Below are positions 52,387-60,861 of a DNA stretch of 64,000 nucleotides, in pieces. The position numbers and the translations under genes were made by a program. Origin of the DNA: Limisphaera sp026417315 (GTDB taxonomy: Bacteria; Verrucomicrobiota; Verrucomicrobiia; Limisphaerales; Limisphaeraceae); assembly GCF_049537125.1 (NCBI RefSeq), contig NZ_JBMVQY010000006.1:39951-103950 (forward strand), in the 5' to 3' direction. Positions within the stretch are counted from its first letter, which is position 1. The number at the start of each line of letters is the position of its first letter. The notes below the pieces were generated by a model, which saw only the letters and a program-made list of their open reading frames with translations, did no database searches and was not told the DNA's origin.

Positions 52387-53382
52387 TCAGTTGCTCCACG
52401 CCAGACACCGAATCAGCCCGGGCTGCCCGGGCGAGCCCGGGATCACCACGTACAACCTTCCGGTCTCGGGATCGTAGCAGGCAGGGTGGGCGTTGCTGAA
52501 TTCCGAAGGCGCGGGCAGGGGTCGGTGCTGATCCTCGCCCTCGATTTGCCACGCTCGCAACGGACCCGAAACCGGGCCCGCCAGCAGCCGGTCGCGCGCC
52601 GTGTCCACGTACAGCCATTGCACGACTGTCGGGGTTTCCAACCGTGCCACCCGTTTACCCGAGGAGGTGTGGAGAACCTGAATGTGAGGTGGATCTGTGC
52701 AACCCACGTAGAGGCGCTGCCGGGGCTCGTGCAGGGCCATGGATTCGTTGCCGCGGCCCTCGGGAAGCGGCCAGACATCCGTCATTTCTCGCGCCAGACG
52801 ATCCACGACTGCAACGGCGTTGGAACGGAAGAGATTGACAAAGATGCGATGGCCCACGGTTTCGATGGCGAAATCGGCGGGTCGATCGGGCAAAAGCACC
52901 GACAGCGTATGGACCCCGGTGACTCCGTGGATCACTGCCAGCGCACCCGCTCCATAGGCCACGTAGATGCGCGTGGAAGGCGCATCACGGTGGATCCGAC
53001 CCGCCTCCGGGAGATTGCCGATGGTCTTGAGCGTTCGGCGCGCGTTGACATCCAGAATCTTCACCTGGCCGCCTGCGGCCCCCGAGCTGACGTACAGAAG
53101 TCCCGGCCGCGCCTCGAACAACAGGTGCCGCGGCGCGGGCACCGAGAGCGGGCGGAGCCAGCGCCCTCGTTCCGTGTCCAGGACCCACACGGCATCCGCT
53201 TGCTCCGCTGCCACGAAGAGTCGGCGCTCGACCGGATCCCACGCCAGGGCGGTCGGAGGCCGGGCATCAGAGGGCAGAGGCCAGGAGGCCACCGCTTCGA
53301 GCGCTGCGGAAGCCGCGTCTGCCTGTAACCCACCGAGCAAGCTCCCCACCGCCAGCCAGATCCAACCCCTGTGCATGTTCAT
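52387..53382 (-). CDS. Secreted YVTN-type beta-propeller protein
   Basis: 331 residues. Signal peptide ending around ADAASA, then about six to seven propeller blades, each with a strand like RLFVAAEQADAVWVLDTERG, LLYVSSGAAGGQVKILDVN, RIYVAYGAGALAVIHG and RIFVNLFRSNAVAVVDR. Such propellers act as interaction platforms or quinohemoprotein-like scaffolds; no metal or cofactor site is visible. ATG at 53382 lies six bases from a -10 box. Role unknown. Confidence 0.82.
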   Translation of the reverse strand: MNMHRGWIWLAVGSLLGGLQADAASAALEAVASWPLPSDARPPTALAWDPVERRLFVAAEQADAVWVLDTERGRWLRPLSVPAPRHLLFEARPGLLYVSSGAAGGQVKILDVNARRTLKTIGNLPEAGRIHRDAPSTRIYVAYGAGALAVIHGVTGVHTLSVLLPDRPADFAIETVGHRIFVNLFRSNAVAVVDRLAREMTDVWPLPEGRGNESMALHEPRQRLYVGCTDPPHIQVLHTSSGKRVARLETPTVVQWLYVDTARDRLLAGPVSGPLRAWQIEGEDQHRPLPAPSEFSNAHPACYDPETGRLYVVIPGSPGQPGLIRCLAWSN

Positions 53383-54052
53383 GGGCCCACGCTATCGGGG
53401 CCCCGTCGCTTTGTCAGTCGGAAATGGGTTTGCGGCAGACAGCGCGGGTCGCCTCGCCGCCCTTGCAAGGGAGTGACGGGGTGGAAGGACCTCGAACCCG
53501 GATGCCTCGGTGCGTGCGCGCGCAGGGCGAACCATCGCGGTGGCCACTTTCCGCAATGGGCGATCCCTTCGGTCCCTCGGGCCGCGGGTGAGTCGATCGA
53601 TTCGTGCCGATCGTGCGTGGACCGGCCGTCCCGCGCTGTGGACACGGCGCCAGCGGTCGGCGCGCCGCTCCAGAAGTGGGGATATTGGGCAAACCCCTCG
53701 GTTCTTCGAGGGCATTCGCACGCTTTCTTGTAGCGAGACAGCTTTTGCCTCACATGCTGGAGACGGAGCCATTCGTCTGTAAGGGACCGCAAGTGGCCCT
53801 GGGGTTTCATGAGACATAGCTCCGCGCCCGGGGACGCGCTCACCGGGAGCGGCAAGGCCGTGCCGGTGCGCCCGGGCAGGGGAAAGGTCAAGCGGCGCGG
53901 ACGCTCCGAGGCGCCGGAAACGTGACCGGGCGACGCTCGGTAAAAACTGCGGCCGTAGGGCAGCTGCGATTCATCTGCACCTGGAGGTTTCGTTTGTTGC
54001 GGCCGAGGAAATTTTCTGGCCGCCGGGCCACCGGCTCTTTAGTAGTGCTTTC
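53383..54052. other. Divergent intergenic region
   Basis: 670 bases between two outward-facing genes. Holds the propeller promoter. A 6-bp hairpin CCCTCG-GTTCTT-CGAGGG at 53695-53712 has no T run. A weak TTTAGT box precedes the 54053 gene by nine bases without a good -35. No gene seen. Confidence 0.45.
53389..53417 (-). promoter_or_regulatory. Leaderless-type promoter of the propeller gene
   Basis: Minus strand: CTGACA (53417-53412), 17 bases, TAGCGT (53394-53389), 6 bases to the ATG at 53382. Confidence 0.5.
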
Positions 54053-55162
54053 ATGCAAAAGGGTATGTCCGGTCTTGGTCCCTGCCGTCGACGCGAGTTT
54101 CTGCAAAGCGCGCTGGCTGCTGTGGGAGCCACCTGCCTGGCAGGTTCCCGCCTCGTGTCCCGGGCTGCAGAGAACAACTCCTGCCCGCGTCTCAAACTCG
54201 GTTTCGACAACTTCGCCGTGCGGGCCATGGGCTGGAAGGCGGTTCAGCTCATGGACTATGCCGCACAGCTCAAACTCGACTCCCTTTTCATCAGCGATTT
54301 GGATGCCTTCGAGAGCCACGACTCTGCGCACCTGCGCGAACTGCGTGCGCGGGCCCGGGATCTGGGGCTGGAGTTGTACCTCGGCACCTGGAGCATTTGC
54401 CCCACTTCACGCGCCTTCCGGAACAAGTGGGGCACGGCGGAGGAGCATCTGGCGTTGGGCATTCGCATGGCCCGCGACCTGGGCTCGCCTGTGCTCCGGG
54501 TGGTGTTGGGCACTTTGGAAGACCGCCGGACCCCGGGGGGCATCGAGGCGCGGATCGAAGACACCGTCCGCGTGTTGCGCGCGTGTCGGTCCCGCGCCCT
54601 GGACGCCGGCGTCCGCATTGCCGTCGAGAATCACGCGGGTGACATGCAGGCATGGGAGCTGGCTCAGTTGGTCGAAGCCGCCGGCCGCGATTACGTGGGG
54701 GTGAACTTCGATTCGGGCAACGCCTGCTGGACGTTGGAGGATCCCGTGCGAAGCTTCGAGATCCTGGGCCCGTACACAATCTGTACCAGCCTGCGCGACG
54801 CCATGGTCTGGGAATCCGAGCAGGGGGCCAAGGTGCAGTGGACGGCCATGGGGGAAGGGTGTCTCGATCTCAAGACCCTGTTCCAGCGGTTTGCCGAGGT
54901 TTGCCCCGAGGTGCCCGTCCACATCGAGACCATCTCCGGCTTTGCCCGCGAGTTTCCCTATCTGCGGGCCGACTTTTGGGAGGCGTACCCCAAAGCCCGT
55001 GCCGCAGATTTTGCCGCGTTCCTGGCCCTGGCCAAACGGGGTCGGGCGCTGCCGGGCCAGCGGTTCGCCAATGCAGAAGAGGAGCGTGCCTACCAGCGGG
55101 CCGAACTGGAACGGAGCCTGCGCTATTGTCGCCAAGAGCTGGGCATGGGGCGGCGCAGCTAG
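54053..55162 (+). CDS. Tat-exported TIM-barrel sugar-phosphate isomerase/epimerase-like protein
   Basis: 369 residues. N-terminus has the twin-arginine motif CRRREFLQ followed by a hydrophobic stretch (SALAAVGATCLAGS), so it should be exported folded. The body is an AP-endonuclease-2-type TIM barrel. Candidate metal ligands lie in VENHAGDM, NFDSGNACW and HIETISGF. Related exported proteins are abundant in Planctomycetes and Verrucomicrobia and act on carbohydrates, mostly without proven reactions. It stands alone in transcription; the neighbour on the same strand is over 1.7 kb away. Confidence 0.83.
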   Translation: MQKGMSGLGPCRRREFLQSALAAVGATCLAGSRLVSRAAENNSCPRLKLGFDNFAVRAMGWKAVQLMDYAAQLKLDSLFISDLDAFESHDSAHLRELRARARDLGLELYLGTWSICPTSRAFRNKWGTAEEHLALGIRMARDLGSPVLRVVLGTLEDRRTPGGIEARIEDTVRVLRACRSRALDAGVRIAVENHAGDMQAWELAQLVEAAGRDYVGVNFDSGNACWTLEDPVRSFEILGPYTICTSLRDAMVWESEQGAKVQWTAMGEGCLDLKTLFQRFAEVCPEVPVHIETISGFAREFPYLRADFWEAYPKARAADFAAFLALAKRGRALPGQRFANAEEERAYQRAELERSLRYCRQELGMGRRS

Positions 55163-55213
55163 CCCGGGCCACCGGGACCTGGGGTTACCTGCCGGCTCGG
55201 CTCCGGGTCCGGC

Positions 55214-56173
55214 TCAGCCGGGGGTTGCCGTCGGAGCGTGCTCCTGTCCGGCGTGCTCTGCCAACATGGCCTCCACGGCCTTCTGGACTTCCTCCACCGG
55301 CAGTGCGCGCAGGCCCTTGGGCCATCGGATCAATCGCACCCGCTCTCCCTGGGGACGCCACACCGCCTCCGAGGTGTCCGCCCACAGCGCCACCACCGGC
55401 AAACCCACCGCCGCTGCCAGATGCGTGATGCCCGAGTCGTGCCCCACGAAGCCCCGGCAGCTTTGCAGCCGGCGGGCCAATTGGGCGAGGGGCAGGCTCT
55501 GGCAAACCTGGCGCCGCGAGGGCGGGGCCGCGGCGGCCAGATGTTGAAGGCGACCTCCTTCCGCCTCGCCTCCCACCAGGAGAAAGCGCCGTTCCGGTAC
55601 CTCCAACAAGCGCCGGAACAAATCCGCCCAGCGTGCCTCCGGCCAGTTCTTGCGCTCGCTGCCGCTCCCCGGATGCAGAGCCAGCCACCCGGTCGGTCCC
55701 TCCGGGTCCGGCGGCAGGCGCAATCGCGGCACCGGGTCGGCGTCGAAAATCGCCAGTCGTTCCAGGGGTCGAAGGAAGACGCGGGTCGCGTGAACGCCGG
55801 CGGCTTCGTCCGGCCGGTGGGGCCCGGCGATGAATTGCGCCGGTGTGCAGCGCCGCACGTTGCTTTGAAAAATCTGGTCCGGGTCGTAGAGGTAGGAGAT
55901 GATCAGATCGAACTCGGAGAAATAATCGCGCAGCTCCTCGGACAGCTCGCCGTTGCGGGCGAAAAAGCCCGCCAAGGCACGTGCTTCGATGGGGCGTACG
56001 GCGTCCACACACCCCCCCGCCAGGGCCAGTTGCGCAATGTGGGGATAGCCCAGGATCTCCAGGTGCGCCCTGGGGAAATGCTGACGCAGCGCGGCAATGG
56101 CCGGGAGGGTCAGGATGAAATCGCCGATGGCGCCCCCGCGAATGACCAGGATCTTTCCCTGTTTCCCGCTCAC
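55214..56173 (-). CDS. Family 9 glycosyltransferase (heptosyltransferase-like)
   Basis: 319 residues, GT-B fold. N-terminus KILVIRGGAIGDFILTLPAI is the acceptor-domain signature; the donor site has LALHPGSGSERKNWP, LLVGGEAEG and GFVGHDSGITHLAAAVGLPVVALW. Adds heptose or a related sugar to lipid A core or another glycolipid. Start GTG at 56173, one base after the stop of the upstream membrane protein gene, so the two are probably coupled. ADP-heptose specificity is not proven. Confidence 0.9.
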   Translation of the reverse strand: MSGKQGKILVIRGGAIGDFILTLPAIAALRQHFPRAHLEILGYPHIAQLALAGGCVDAVRPIEARALAGFFARNGELSEELRDYFSEFDLIISYLYDPDQIFQSNVRRCTPAQFIAGPHRPDEAAGVHATRVFLRPLERLAIFDADPVPRLRLPPDPEGPTGWLALHPGSGSERKNWPEARWADLFRRLLEVPERRFLLVGGEAEGGRLQHLAAAAPPSRRQVCQSLPLAQLARRLQSCRGFVGHDSGITHLAAAVGLPVVALWADTSEAVWRPQGERVRLIRWPKGLRALPVEEVQKAVEAMLAEHAGQEHAPTATPG

Positions 56174-56174
56174 G

Positions 56175-56729
56175 TCACAGTCCGCGATAGGCTGTCAATG
56201 CCAGCACCACCAACCCTGCTCCCAGGGCCAGCGTCGCAAGAGACGTCCCCCGCCACCGGGCTTCGGTCGCCGTCGCCCAAAGAATCCAGTCCCGGAGTCG
56301 CTGGGGCGAGATCGTGACCCAAATGCCCGCCACCACCAGCACATACGCCAGTGTCTGATTCACCAACACCCACGACGTATCTTCGAGGTGAGGCCGGCCG
56401 GTGTCCACCATCAGCTTGGCCAGCAACAACCAGAGGACGGCCAGACCACGGGCCCCCAGATAGTCCTTCACAAACAGACAGGCGCCAATCCCGATCACCC
56501 CGAAAGCCACCATCAGATGGGGCTTGATCGCGGCGAAATCGGCGATGTTCTCCTGCGCCACGTAGTAGAGGAACCACACAGTGGCCAGTAACATCAATCC
56601 GGTACCCCAGGGCACCGATCGGGGAAACCGACGTGCCGCCGCCACGGCAGCAGCGGGCCGTTTCCAACCGAACCACCCCGCGCCTCCCAACAGCAGTCCC
56701 AAAACCAACGCCAACCACGAGAGTTTCAT
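56175..56729 (-). CDS. Small six-helix inner-membrane protein of unknown function
   Basis: 184 residues with about six membrane helices: LALVLGLLLGGAGWFG, WGTGLMLLATVWFLYYVA, LMVAFGVIGIGACLFV, GLAVLWLLLAKLMV, LAYVLVVAGIWVTI and LATLALGAGLVVLALTAY. I recognise no family. Conserved-looking polar groups are few: VDTGRPHLEDTSW between helices 4 and 5. It is directly upstream of the GT9 gene with one base between, which suggests a shared glycolipid role. ATG at 56729 chosen; no Shine-Dalgarno. Confidence 0.7.
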   Translation of the reverse strand: MKLSWLALVLGLLLGGAGWFGWKRPAAAVAAARRFPRSVPWGTGLMLLATVWFLYYVAQENIADFAAIKPHLMVAFGVIGIGACLFVKDYLGARGLAVLWLLLAKLMVDTGRPHLEDTSWVLVNQTLAYVLVVAGIWVTISPQRLRDWILWATATEARWRGTSLATLALGAGLVVLALTAYRGL

Positions 56730-56927
56730 TGCCTGCCCGAGCACCGGGCCCGCCGAGCATGCCGCAATGCCTGCCTGATGCAAGACGCAATCGGCGGTTC
56801 CCACTCGTGCCGGCGCTCGCAATCGCCGGGTGTTCCCGTACTTGCCGCGGGGCCGAACCTTTCCCAACATGCGATCCGCCGGGGCCGACATCCCACGCAC
56901 CAGCCCCGGTGGCATTGGACCACAATC

Positions 56928-57635
56928 GTGGAGACGAGTTCTCATTGGGCCCTCGCGAGCGCGGCCTTCCTGCTTGGATTGGCCGGCAGCCTCCATTGTG
57001 CAGGCATGTGCGGCCCGCTGATGATGGCGTTGCCCCTGCAGGGCTGGCACCGAGGGACCTGGATCGCCAGCCGGCTGATCTACCACCTCGGCCGAGTGAC
57101 CACGTACGCAGGGCTGGGTTGTGTGTTCGGCGGCCTGGGGCGAACCTTCGCCGCTGCGGGCGTCCAGCGCTGGGTGTGTCTGACACTCGGCGCGGCGCTG
57201 GTGCTGGGTGTGGTCTGGAAGACATCGCGCCGCGGCGTCCTGGGAGGCTGGAGCGCGCCCGCGTGGCTCACCCGTGGGATGCAGGAGTTGCTCGCCGAGC
57301 GTTCGCTGGGGGCCATGTATGGGTTGGGCCTGCTCAACGGGTTTCTGCCCTGTGGTCTGGTCTACGTGGCAGGAGCGGCGGCCACCGCCAGCGGAAGTTT
57401 GATCCACGCCGTTGGCTTCATGATTGCGTTCGGGTTGGGGACACTGCCCATGATGCTGGCCTTGAGCCTGCTTCCCCGAAGTTTGCCCGGGTCATGGCGG
57501 TTGCGCTGGCAACAACTCGTGCCGTGGACGGTCGCTGTGGCCGGCGTGCTGCTGATGTTGCGAGGATTGTCGCTGGGCATCCCCTACCTGAGTCCGCATT
57601 GGGATGCGGTTGGAGGCGCCCCCTGTTGCCACTGA
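56928..57635 (+). CDS. TauE/SafE or DsbD-like membrane protein with CxxC-type motif
   Basis: About 235 residues if started at the GTG at 56928. The first helix carries GLAGSLHCAGMCGP, the signature of the UreH-like/DsbD_2 group, followed by about five more helices, including GLGLLNGFLPCGLVYV with a second Cys. The C-terminus ends APCCH, another possible thiol or metal site. Relatives act in cytochrome c or copper-oxidase maturation by moving electrons or metals. An ATG at 56778 would add 50 residues of non-membrane, low-complexity sequence and is less likely. Confidence 0.75.
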   Translation: METSSHWALASAAFLLGLAGSLHCAGMCGPLMMALPLQGWHRGTWIASRLIYHLGRVTTYAGLGCVFGGLGRTFAAAGVQRWVCLTLGAALVLGVVWKTSRRGVLGGWSAPAWLTRGMQELLAERSLGAMYGLGLLNGFLPCGLVYVAGAAATASGSLIHAVGFMIAFGLGTLPMMLALSLLPRSLPGSWRLRWQQLVPWTVAVAGVLLMLRGLSLGIPYLSPHWDAVGGAPCCH

Positions 57636-57687
57636 CACGCATCCATTGCCACCCGGCCACGCCTTGCGCGCAGCGAAGGCGGACCTC

Positions 57688-58923
57688 TCATGGCTCCACT
57701 TCCACGGGCATCCCCACCCGGACCAAACGCAGCAGATGCGCGGCATCCCAATTGGTCAGCCGAAAACAGCCGTGCGATTCGGTCCGGCCGATGCGTTCCG
57801 GATGCGGCGTGCCATGGATTCCGTAACCCGGCAGGCTCAAACCGATCCAGGCCGAACCGACCGGATTGTTGGGGCCGGGCGGCAGGATCAACTTGCGCCC
57901 CAGAGCCCGACCCTCCTCCGACTCCGGAAACATGGCCGGATCGAAGGTGTAATTGGGGTTTTCTGCGACCGTCACAATCTCCATCCGGCCCACGGGACGC
58001 TTTTCTGCCCGGGCCGCGATGCTGCAGGGAAAATGCGCCAGCAGCCGCCCCCCGGCATCGTAGGCGCGCACCCATTTCTCGCTTAACCGAATGACCAGGT
58101 ACGCGGCCGGGCCCGCAGGCGCCGGACAAGCGGCATCCGGCACGCGAACCACGGCGCCGGCGCGCAGCCGGTCCCAGTCCACCTCGGGGTTCAATCTCTG
58201 CAACAATCCCGGGGACGCCTTGGTTCTTTCGGCCAGGCGTTCCAAGAGGGTCTCGTGCTCCAGAGCGGGCTGTTGCGCTTTGCCCGCCCAAGTGGGCGCC
58301 AGGGCCTGCAGCCCGAGGAAGTCGTCCGGGTCCACTACGTGGGTGGTGATAGCAGGTCTCTCCAGCAACAACCGGGCCCGGGTCGGTTCATCCAACTCGC
58401 CGGTCCTGGAAAGCCCCTCCCTTTCTTGAAAGGCCAGCACCGCGAGCCGCGTGCTCTGGCCCCAGACACCGTCGATGGACCCCGGGGAGATCCCCTGGCG
58501 CGCCAGAGCGACCTGGGCCTCCAGGATGGTGCGGGCCGGGCGCGGATACGTTTCCTGCACGCCGACGTCGCGGTGCGCCAGGGCCGGCGGAACCCCCGGC
58601 GGCGGGGGCTGGGGCTCCGTTTTGCTCAGGGGGCCGAGAGGAGCCGACTCAGCACGGGCTGCTTCGGGGGCAGCAGGGGCATCAGGTTCCGAAGGAACGT
58701 GCAATCCCGAGTCTTCCCGCCCCGCCTGGATCGCGTGACCAGCAGATCCTCGCTCTGTGCCGGAGACGAGCTTTGTCCGATCCGGCACGGGCCACCGGTT
58801 CCACCAAACGATCGCGGCCGCCGCCGCGCTGATGATGAGCAGACACCACCGCGCTGCGCCCGGCCTCCGCCGCCCCCGCGCTTTGCGGGGCGACCGCTGA
58901 CGGCTACCCGACCTTCGGCCCAT
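57688..58923 (-). CDS. L,D-transpeptidase with peptidoglycan-binding domain
   Basis: 411 residues. Basic head, membrane anchor (ARWCLLIISAAAAAIVWW), proline-rich linker, a PG_binding_1-like domain (VALARQGISPGSIDGVWG...LAVLAFQEREGLSRTGELD), a LysM-like stretch (ERLAERTKASPGLLQRLNPE), and a YkuD catalytic domain. The active-site motif is HGTPHPERIGRTESHGCFRLTN, with the His and Cys intact. Cross-links peptidoglycan at meso-diaminopimelate or attaches proteins. ATG at 58923 preferred over a TTG four codons upstream. The promoter overlaps the end of the upstream gene. Confidence 0.9.
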   Translation of the reverse strand: MGRRSGSRQRSPRKARGRRRPGAARWCLLIISAAAAAIVWWNRWPVPDRTKLVSGTERGSAGHAIQAGREDSGLHVPSEPDAPAAPEAARAESAPLGPLSKTEPQPPPPGVPPALAHRDVGVQETYPRPARTILEAQVALARQGISPGSIDGVWGQSTRLAVLAFQEREGLSRTGELDEPTRARLLLERPAITTHVVDPDDFLGLQALAPTWAGKAQQPALEHETLLERLAERTKASPGLLQRLNPEVDWDRLRAGAVVRVPDAACPAPAGPAAYLVIRLSEKWVRAYDAGGRLLAHFPCSIAARAEKRPVGRMEIVTVAENPNYTFDPAMFPESEEGRALGRKLILPPGPNNPVGSAWIGLSLPGYGIHGTPHPERIGRTESHGCFRLTNWDAAHLLRLVRVGMPVEVEP

Positions 58924-58931
58924 GCCGGGAA

Positions 58932-58960
58932 GCAATTCCTCAGCAGCAGGGGCGGGTCAA
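58932..58960 (-). promoter_or_regulatory. Promoter of the L,D-transpeptidase gene, overlapping the preceding stop codon
   Basis: Minus strand: TTGACC (58960-58955), 17 bases, AATTGC (58937-58932; poor), 8 bases to the ATG. The -35 box contains the TGA of the upstream gene. Confidence 0.3.
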
Positions 58961-59676
58961 GTGCGTCCGGCCTCGGGGCGCGTGCGCATCGACTGGACGA
59001 TCAGTGCCACGGCTTCGTCGCAGCTTAGGCGTCCGGTATTGATCACCAGGTGATAGAGCAGGGGATCCTCGATGTCGGCGTTGTAGTAGCGCTTCCAGTA
59101 ACGCGCCCGGCCCCGATCTTCGCGGAGGACCGTCTCCTCGGCCGCTTTGCGACTCAGTTTCCGATCCGCCTGAACCCTTGCCACGCGGACCTCCAAGGGC
59201 GCCACCAGCCGGACGTGGAGCACGTGAGGCAAACGCGCAGCCACGACCGCGCCCGCCCGGCCGATCAGAATCACGTGTCCCAACATCGCCAGGCGCAGCA
59301 AGGTCTCCGCTGTCTGCTGCACCAGCGTCCACGAATCGGGACGCAGCCCAAACAGATCGTCCAAAATATCCTCCAGTTGGGGGGCGGTGTCCTCGGGCAG
59401 ATGCTCCGCCAGGCGGGCCGGCAAATGATGATCCTGTAAGACCTGCTCGATCAGGTTCCGATCGAAGACGGTCCAGGGAGGACTGCCGGCCGGGGACAAC
59501 GCCTGCAAGCACTCGGCCAGACGCATCGCAATCGTGTGTCCTCCGGCCCCGGTCTGGCGGGAAATCGTAATGGCGGTGCGCGTCAGCGGCGGGCCCGGCG
59601 GGCGGGATCGGCCACTGCCGCTCCACTGCCAGTTCAGGAAGGTCATGCACTGCTCGAGGGTGAGTTGCTTGCTCAT
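58957..59676 (-). CDS. Cytidylate-kinase-like family protein
   Basis: 239 residues with a P-loop of the cytidylate_kin2 type: AITISRQTGAGGHTIAMRLAE. Then VFDRNLIEQVL, ILIGRAGAVVAARLPHVLHVRLVAP and KLSRKAAEETVLREDRGRARYWKRYYN, with the paired Arg residues of the lid. The ancient N-terminal 35 residues are not typical. Relatives are found in many bacteria with no defined substrate; nucleotide or dephospho-metabolite kinase activity is probable. ATG at 59676 has no Shine-Dalgarno. It is followed by the L,D-transpeptidase gene 33 bases away. Confidence 0.82.
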   Translation of the reverse strand: MSKQLTLEQCMTFLNWQWSGSGRSRPPGPPLTRTAITISRQTGAGGHTIAMRLAECLQALSPAGSPPWTVFDRNLIEQVLQDHHLPARLAEHLPEDTAPQLEDILDDLFGLRPDSWTLVQQTAETLLRLAMLGHVILIGRAGAVVAARLPHVLHVRLVAPLEVRVARVQADRKLSRKAAEETVLREDRGRARYWKRYYNADIEDPLLYHLVINTGRLSCDEAVALIVQSMRTRPEAGRT

Positions 59677-59884
59677 AAGATGCTTTGGAGGTTGCGGATT
59701 GTTGAATCACAACTGCCTCATGACCGAGACAATCTAACCCATCCTTGAGCCAACGGCCAATGCGACCGCCGTGTTCGCGAAAGCCGCCGGGAGACCACCG
59801 GCGCGCCGGTCCTTGGGAACGATGGGGCGACGCGCCGGTGAGGGCCCGGGGTGGGAGGTCCGCCGGATGGGGCGGAGGCGAAAG

Positions 59885-60670
59885 CTACGCGGCGGAAATG
59901 GGCGTGGCCGCGGTCACGGCCGCTCCGGGGTGGCGTCCGTTCAGCAGCTCCAGACTTCGGGCAAACACCTCCTGCGGGGTGCCGTGGGCCGGTACGGGGA
60001 TGAGCAGTTTGCGCTGCCGATAGTAGTCGATGAGAGGGGCGGTGCTGCGCTGATACACCTCCATGCGGACCCGGACGGCCTCGGGCCGGTCGTCCTCGCG
60101 TTGGAACAGGGGACCTCCGCAGTGATCGCAGACGCCCTCGCGTCGCGGCGGACGTGTGTCGACATGGAACACCGCCTGGCACCGGGCGCAGGTCCGTCGA
60201 CCGCTCAACCGCCGCACCACCTCGTCCAAGGGGAGCTCGTAGTCCAGCACCCCGTCCAGGACCAGTCCCTCGCGCTCGAGCAACCGGTCCAGTGCTTCGG
60301 CCTGGGCGACCGTCCGCGGATACCCGTCCAGCAAAAACCCGCAGGGCAGTCGCAGACAGGCACGTCGCTCTTCCACCAGCCGGATGACGATGTCATCGGG
60401 CACCAGCTCGCCGCGTCGCATGTATTGCAGGGCCTCCTCCATGGCTGCGGAGCGGGCACTGTCCGCCTGCTTGGCAGCCCGGAACAGGTCGCCCGTGGAC
60501 AAATGGACCGCTCCCAAATGGTCGGCCAGCAGCTCTGCCTGGGTTCCCTTTCCCACCCCTGGCGCTCCCAGGAGGACCAGACGCCAGGGTCTTGCCGGAG
60601 TGGCGTCGGCAGGATTCCATTCACACGCTCCCCCCCGGATCCATGCTGAGACGATCCTTTTTTCACCCAT
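59885..60670 (-). CDS. adk: Adenylate kinase with zinc LID and N-terminal extension
   Basis: Balances AMP, ADP and ATP. 261 residues, longer than the usual ~215. Seen are the P-loop LLGAPGVGKGTQA, STGDLFRAA, GFLLDGYPRTVAQAEAL and a LID with four cysteines (CARC and CDHC), the zinc-binding form. The first ~28 residues before the P-loop strand are extra and polar (MGEKRIVSAWIRGG...), without a better internal start codon. Downstream part is ordinary. No operon partner; a gap of 191 bases separates it from the protease gene. Confidence 0.93.
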   Translation of the reverse strand: MGEKRIVSAWIRGGACEWNPADATPARPWRLVLLGAPGVGKGTQAELLADHLGAVHLSTGDLFRAAKQADSARSAAMEEALQYMRRGELVPDDIVIRLVEERRACLRLPCGFLLDGYPRTVAQAEALDRLLEREGLVLDGVLDYELPLDEVVRRLSGRRTCARCQAVFHVDTRPPRREGVCDHCGGPLFQREDDRPEAVRVRMEVYQRSTAPLIDYYRQRKLLIPVPAHGTPQEVFARSLELLNGRHPGAAVTAATPISAA

Positions 60671-60861
60671 GGTATTTTTGCCCCGTCTAATGATGCCGGC
60701 CCATCCGGCCTCGCTCGCCAGTGCAGCTTGGCACGGCCAAAACGTCAAGTGCCAACTGTGGGCGTGAGGGGCCGGTTGGCGTGGTGGGTTTGCAGAAGGC
60801 GGCAGGGCCTGCCGGCAGGGACGGCTGGGGTTGCGGGCCGAGGACGGCCGGCGTGCTCGGC

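Noticed and set aside
53695..53712. CCCTCG/CGAGGG hairpin as terminator or operator
   Set aside because: Short stem, no T run, and no gene ends nearby; expected by chance in GC-rich DNA.
59876..59890. TAGCTTTCGCC after the adk stop, similar to the -10 regions of hisH and pyrC
   Set aside because: No -35-like box lies 16-18 bases upstream and the next gene starts over 200 bases away.
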